Shown here piece by piece: positions 4,548 through 6,830 of a stretch of 6,830 nt of DNA (position 1 is the first letter of the stretch; each line of letters opens with the position of its first letter). The notes under the pieces were generated by a model, which worked only from the letters and a program-made list of their open reading frames with translations, was not told where the DNA came from and ran no database searches. Position numbers and translations under genes: made by a program. This DNA is from Synergistaceae bacterium (lineage in GTDB: Bacteria > Synergistota > Synergistia > Synergistales > Synergistaceae), in NCBI GenBank assembly GCA_031274465.1, contig JAISQC010000110.1:1-6830 (forward strand), read 5' to 3'.

Positions 4548-6092
4548 GTGGGTCAAAGCGAAACTGCAGGCGGCGGAAGAAAGCCCAATATGTTCGAGGC
4601 GATTTTGGTAATCTCTGCTGCGGTGGGGCTGATTTTATCGGCGGTCATGGTTTTCAAGGCAGACGTCCACATACCGCTGGTGTTGTCGGCATGCATAGCG
4701 GCCTTTGTGTCTCTCTTCGTGCTGAAGGTGAAATGGTCCGTCATCGAGGAAGGCATGCTCAATGCCATAATGATGGCCATGCAGGCCATCCTCATCCTCT
4801 ACACGGTAGGCCCACTCGTTGGGGTGTGGATCAGGAGCGGGGTAGTGCCGACCATGATCTGCTACGGGCTCGACCTGTTGAATCCGTCGCTGTTCCTCCT
4901 GGCCACAATTCTGATTTGCAGCGTCGTCTCGCTCGCCACTGGCACGTCTTGGGGGACCAGCGGGACGGTGGGCATAGCGCTGATGGGGATAGGCGTGGGT
5001 CTTGGGATACCGGCGCCGGTCTCGGCGGGTTTTGTCATCTCCGGCGCGTATTTTGGGGATAAAATGTCTCCGATGTCCGACACGACCAACCTGGCCCCTG
5101 CCATGGCCGGAACCGACCTGTTCCAACACATCAGGGCAATGTGCTGGACGACCGGGCCGACCTATGTGATAGTGCTTGTAATCGCCTGCGTCATGGGAAT
5201 GAGGTATGCCGGGGGGACGCTCGACACTGAGAAGATCGCCACAATACAGGAGCTTTTGAAGTCCGAATTCTATATCTCACCCATCGGGTTCATACCGCCG
5301 ATCGTGGTCATAGGGCTTGCCGCTTCCAAAAAACCGGCGTTGCCGTCCGTATTCGCGGGGGTTCTCGCCGGCTGCGTGCTTGCGGCCTTCCAAGGCGTCG
5401 GTTTCGGAGATTTGCTCGAAGCTATGCAGAACGGTTACGTCCCCGCCCTTTCCGGCCAACTGGCCGAGCTGGGCGACGACGTGCCGGCTGTCGCGGCGCT
5501 TCTTGCCGAGAGCGGGGTGAGCGGCGTCACGGCGGAATCCGCCATAGGGGCATGCACGGTGCTGACCGAACTTCTCACGCGCGGCGGCCTTCAGTCGATG
5601 AATTGGACGGTCTCCCTCATACTCTGCGCGCTCACTTTCGGCGGGGTCCTCGACCGCGTCGGGTACTTGGAAGTTTTCCTGAACACGCTCCTTAAAAACG
5701 TGCGCAGCGCGGGCAGCCTTTGCGCGTCCGTCATCGTAGCCTGCTTCTTGTGCAATGCCCTGACAGGCGATCAGTACATATCCTTGGTTTTGCCCGGGCG
5801 CATGATGAAGGAAAAATTCGACGCAGCCGGATTGCACCCCAGGATGCTGTCCCGCTCGCTCGAGGATTCCGGCACGCTCACCAGCGTATTGATCCCTTGG
5901 AATACATGTGGCGCGTATCACAGGACGACGCTCGGCGTGCACCCATTCGACTATGCCCCTTACGCATTCCTCAATTGGATGAACCCCATCTTATCCATAA
6001 TCATAACCTACATGGGGATTGGCATCGCGTGGAAAGGCAAAGGGAGCGAGTTCGTGATCGCCCCGACGAAGCCGGCTGCAGCGGATATTTAA
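4548..6092 (+). CDS. nhaC: NhaC-family Na+/H+ antiporter
   Basis: A 514-residue polytopic membrane protein, close to the family's usual length, with about eleven or twelve hydrophobic segments. NhaC hallmarks are TGTSWGTSGT (131-140), SGAYFGDKMSPMSDTTNL (165-182, the charged and polar ion-path segment), LLTRGGLQSMNWTV (343-356), NALTGDQY (403-410) and SLEDSGTLTSVLIPWNTCG (437-455). It would exchange cytoplasmic Na+ for external H+, for pH and sodium control in the inner membrane. Relatives such as MleN swap malate and Na+ for lactate and H+ with the same signatures, so an organic-acid substrate is not excluded. GTG 4548 has AAAGGAG 9 nt upstream; ATG 4590 is an alternative that trims a 14-residue polar N-terminus. 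It is a single-gene unit, possibly with a leader ORF, closed by a strong terminator. Confidence 0.92.
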   Translation: MGQSETAGGGRKPNMFEAILVISAAVGLILSAVMVFKADVHIPLVLSACIAAFVSLFVLKVKWSVIEEGMLNAIMMAMQAILILYTVGPLVGVWIRSGVVPTMICYGLDLLNPSLFLLATILICSVVSLATGTSWGTSGTVGIALMGIGVGLGIPAPVSAGFVISGAYFGDKMSPMSDTTNLAPAMAGTDLFQHIRAMCWTTGPTYVIVLVIACVMGMRYAGGTLDTEKIATIQELLKSEFYISPIGFIPPIVVIGLAASKKPALPSVFAGVLAGCVLAAFQGVGFGDLLEAMQNGYVPALSGQLAELGDDVPAVAALLAESGVSGVTAESAIGACTVLTELLTRGGLQSMNWTVSLILCALTFGGVLDRVGYLEVFLNTLLKNVRSAGSLCASVIVACFLCNALTGDQYISLVLPGRMMKEKFDAAGLHPRMLSRSLEDSGTLTSVLIPWNTCGAYHRTTLGVHPFDYAPYAFLNWMNPILSIIITYMGIGIAWKGKGSEFVIAPTKPAAADI

Positions 6093-6105
6093 ATTACGTG
6101 AACGT

Positions 6106-6135
6106 GCGGCGCCGCAACCCGGCGCCGCTTTTTTT
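6106..6135 (+). terminator. intrinsic terminator of nhaC
   Basis: GCGGCGCCG (6106-6114) and CGGCGCCGC (6120-6128) form a perfect 9-bp G-C stem with a 5-nt loop, followed by seven T (6129-6135). It lies 13 nt after the stop codon. Confidence 0.95.
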
Positions 6136-6238
6136 GTCGCGCCCGGCATGAGCGCGTCCCCGCAGCGAAGTGGGCCCTCCGCAGCCTTGCATCGGGCGAG
6201 CGGCGAGCGACATTTGGGCGTTTTGGGCGCACATCTTC

Positions 6239-6267
6239 TTGACTTATCCAATATGCGCGGGTAAAAT
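6239..6267 (+). promoter_or_regulatory. sigma70 promoter of tRNA-Lys/tRNA-Glu
   Basis: TTGACT (6239-6244), a 17-nt spacer and TAAAAT (6262-6267), 17 nt before the mature tRNA-Lys end. The box and spacing match those of tRNA-Pro. The 103 bp between the nhaC terminator and this promoter show no gene. Confidence 0.88.
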
Positions 6268-6284
6268 AAACCGCTGTGAAGTTA

Positions 6285-6360
6285 GAGCCGTTAGCTCAGT
6301 TGGCAGAGCACTGGATTTTTAATCCAGGTGTCCCGGGTTCGACCCCCGGACGGCTCACCA
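6285..6360 (+). tRNA. tRNA-Lys, anticodon TTT
   Basis: Complete cloverleaf: acceptor GAGCCGT/ACGGCTC, anticodon stem CTGGA/TCCAG with loop TTTTTAA (anticodon TTT), T arm CCGGG TTCGACC CCCGG, discriminator A and encoded CCA. The next tRNA begins 16 nt later, so the two are cotranscribed. Confidence 0.97.
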
Positions 6361-6376
6361 TTTATTTATCCAAAGC

Positions 6377-6452
6377 GGTCCCATCGTCCAGAGGCCAAGG
6401 ACATCGCCCTTTCAAGGCGGCGACACGGGTTCGAATCCCGTTGGGACCGCCA
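6377..6452 (+). tRNA. tRNA-Glu, anticodon TTC
   Basis: Complete cloverleaf: acceptor GGTCCCA/TGGGACC, anticodon stem TCGCC/GGCGG with loop CTTTCAA (anticodon TTC), T arm ACGGG TTCGAAT CCCGT, discriminator G and encoded CCA. It closely follows other bacterial tRNA-Glu sequences. Its 3' end is a plausible integration target given the DNA that follows. Confidence 0.97.
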
Positions 6453-6460
6453 GAAATAGC

Positions 6461-6500
6461 AAGGCTTCAGGCGATTCGCTTGAAGCCTTTTTCTTTTCTT
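6461..6500 (+). terminator. intrinsic terminator of the tRNA-Lys/Glu operon
   Basis: AAGGCTTCAGGCG (6461-6473) pairs with CGCTTGAAGCCTT (6477-6489): 13 pairs including one G-T, triloop ATT, then a T-rich tract TTTCTTTTCTT. It begins 8 nt after the tRNA-Glu CCA. Confidence 0.92.
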
Positions 6501-6517
6501 GGTACAGTATTGGTACA
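6499..6517 (+). repeat. TTGGTACA direct repeat downstream of tRNA-Glu
   Basis: TTGGTACA at 6499-6506 and again at 6510-6517, with an 11-bp period (about one helical turn). Such in-phase short repeats next to a tRNA gene resemble recombinase or excisionase arm sites, but no integrase is visible in the window to confirm this. Confidence 0.6.
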
Positions 6518-6720
6518 CGCCAAAGAAAAATACTCGACGCCATGAAAGCCCATTCTAACCGGCCTCAGCCATCATGAAATATCTAAAAGTAAATAAATAG
6601 TAATAAAGCAAATTTAGTACCTAGCTGGAAAACGAAATAAACAGTTTTAAACAGAGGCTTTAGGTATAAATATAAAACCTCATCAGACATCATTACGGCT
6701 AATATATTAACAATCTGCGC
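6518..6720. other. AT-rich non-coding stretch before the XRE gene
   Basis: No credible reading frame; the longest ATG frames here are about 8-11 codons. The DNA is far more AT-rich than the genes to its left: 6601-6660 has 18 G/C of 60. It holds an imperfect dyad, GAGGCTTT (6654-6661) with AAAACCTC (6674-6681), one mismatch, which could be an operator for the downstream regulator. Confidence 0.5.
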
Positions 6721-6748
6721 TTGACAATGCCTGATGTTGAGCTATGAT
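6721..6748 (+). promoter_or_regulatory. sigma70 promoter of the XRE-type gene
   Basis: TTGACA (6721-6726, exact consensus), a 16-nt spacer and TATGAT (6743-6748, one mismatch). It is followed about 40 nt later by the gene start. CATCAG (6681-6686) and CTGATG (6731-6736) flank or overlap it as possible weak half-sites. Confidence 0.75.
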
Positions 6749-6790
6749 ACGAAACAGAAACATTTTTTTATTCAAGGGAGGTGAGGCGAG

Positions 6791-6830
6791 ATGACGAAAT
6801 TGCGGGAGTTGAGACAGACGAAGGGACTAC
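6791..6830 (+). CDS. probable XRE-family HTH regulator, N-terminus only
   Basis: Only 13 codons are inside the window, reading MTKLRELRQTKGL. This is the usual opening of Cro/CI-type (XRE) helix-turn-helix proteins, where L..LR...GL is followed by TQ..LA. The start is secure: GGAGGTGA (6777-6784), a full match to the anti-Shine-Dalgarno, lies 6 nt before ATG 6791, and a near-consensus sigma70 promoter lies upstream. Such proteins commonly act as autorepressors in prophages, integrative elements and toxin-antitoxin units. With so few residues, family assignment is tentative and the function cannot be given. Confidence 0.55.
   Translation, partial: MTKLRELRQTKGL

Noticed and set aside
5277..5942. 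Open frame of 221 codons on the minus strand across nhaC
   Set aside because: It lies wholly inside the clear NhaC coding region, is rich in Arg, Gly and Ala as GC-rich shadow frames are, and shows no recognisable motif or ribosome site.
6136..6238. GC-rich spacer between the nhaC terminator and the tRNA promoter, with a minus-strand open frame
   Set aside because: No ribosome site, no motif and no convincing repeat; the frame runs through the terminator and into nhaC.
1..6830. CRISPR array, transposase, toxin-antitoxin or defence cassette
   Set aside because: No spaced direct repeats, IS ends or recognisable defence proteins were seen; the XRE start at 6791 alone is not enough to claim one.

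Overview
The window reads as chromosomal DNA from a motile, probably anaerobic bacterium with mostly GC-rich coding sequence. Strong Shine-Dalgarno sites, ordinary sigma70 promoters before the tRNAs, a sigma28-type flagellar promoter, a secreted M48 protease and an NhaC antiporter fit a Gram-negative lineage such as Synergistota. This placement is inference only; no rRNA or marker gene is present.

Layout. (1) 67-1929, plus strand: a DUF4145-like zinc-ribbon protein followed by two tightly coupled half-size chromate-transporter (CHR) proteins. (2) 1943-4066, minus strand, convergent with the first block: fliS, flgN and an M48-family metalloprotease in one tight operon. A near-consensus sigma28 (FliA) promoter stands at its head. 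FliS and FlgN are flagellar export chaperones (flagellin and hook-filament junction proteins), so this looks like a late-flagellar chaperone unit with an envelope protease attached. (3) 4114-4230, minus strand: tRNA-Pro(GGG) with its own sigma70 promoter. (4) 4231-6135, plus strand: an AT-rich leader with a 10-bp dyad and a 27-codon leader ORF, then a complete NhaC-family Na+/H+ antiporter ending in a strong intrinsic terminator. (5) 6239-6500, plus strand: a sigma70 promoter, tRNA-Lys(TTT), tRNA-Glu(TTC) and a terminator. (6) 6499-6830: an 11-bp-period direct repeat, about 200 bp of AT-rich non-coding DNA, a sigma70 promoter and the first 13 codons of a probable XRE-type repressor. This edge may be the start of an integrated element.

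Most of the window is conventional. The points most worth a second look are the sigma28 promoter driving a chaperone-protease operon, a perfect 13-bp inverted repeat inside the protease signal-peptide codons, a G8 tract in fliS, the leader ORF and dyad before nhaC, and the possible island boundary after tRNA-Glu. I did not find anything I can call a new defence or mobile system from this sequence alone.
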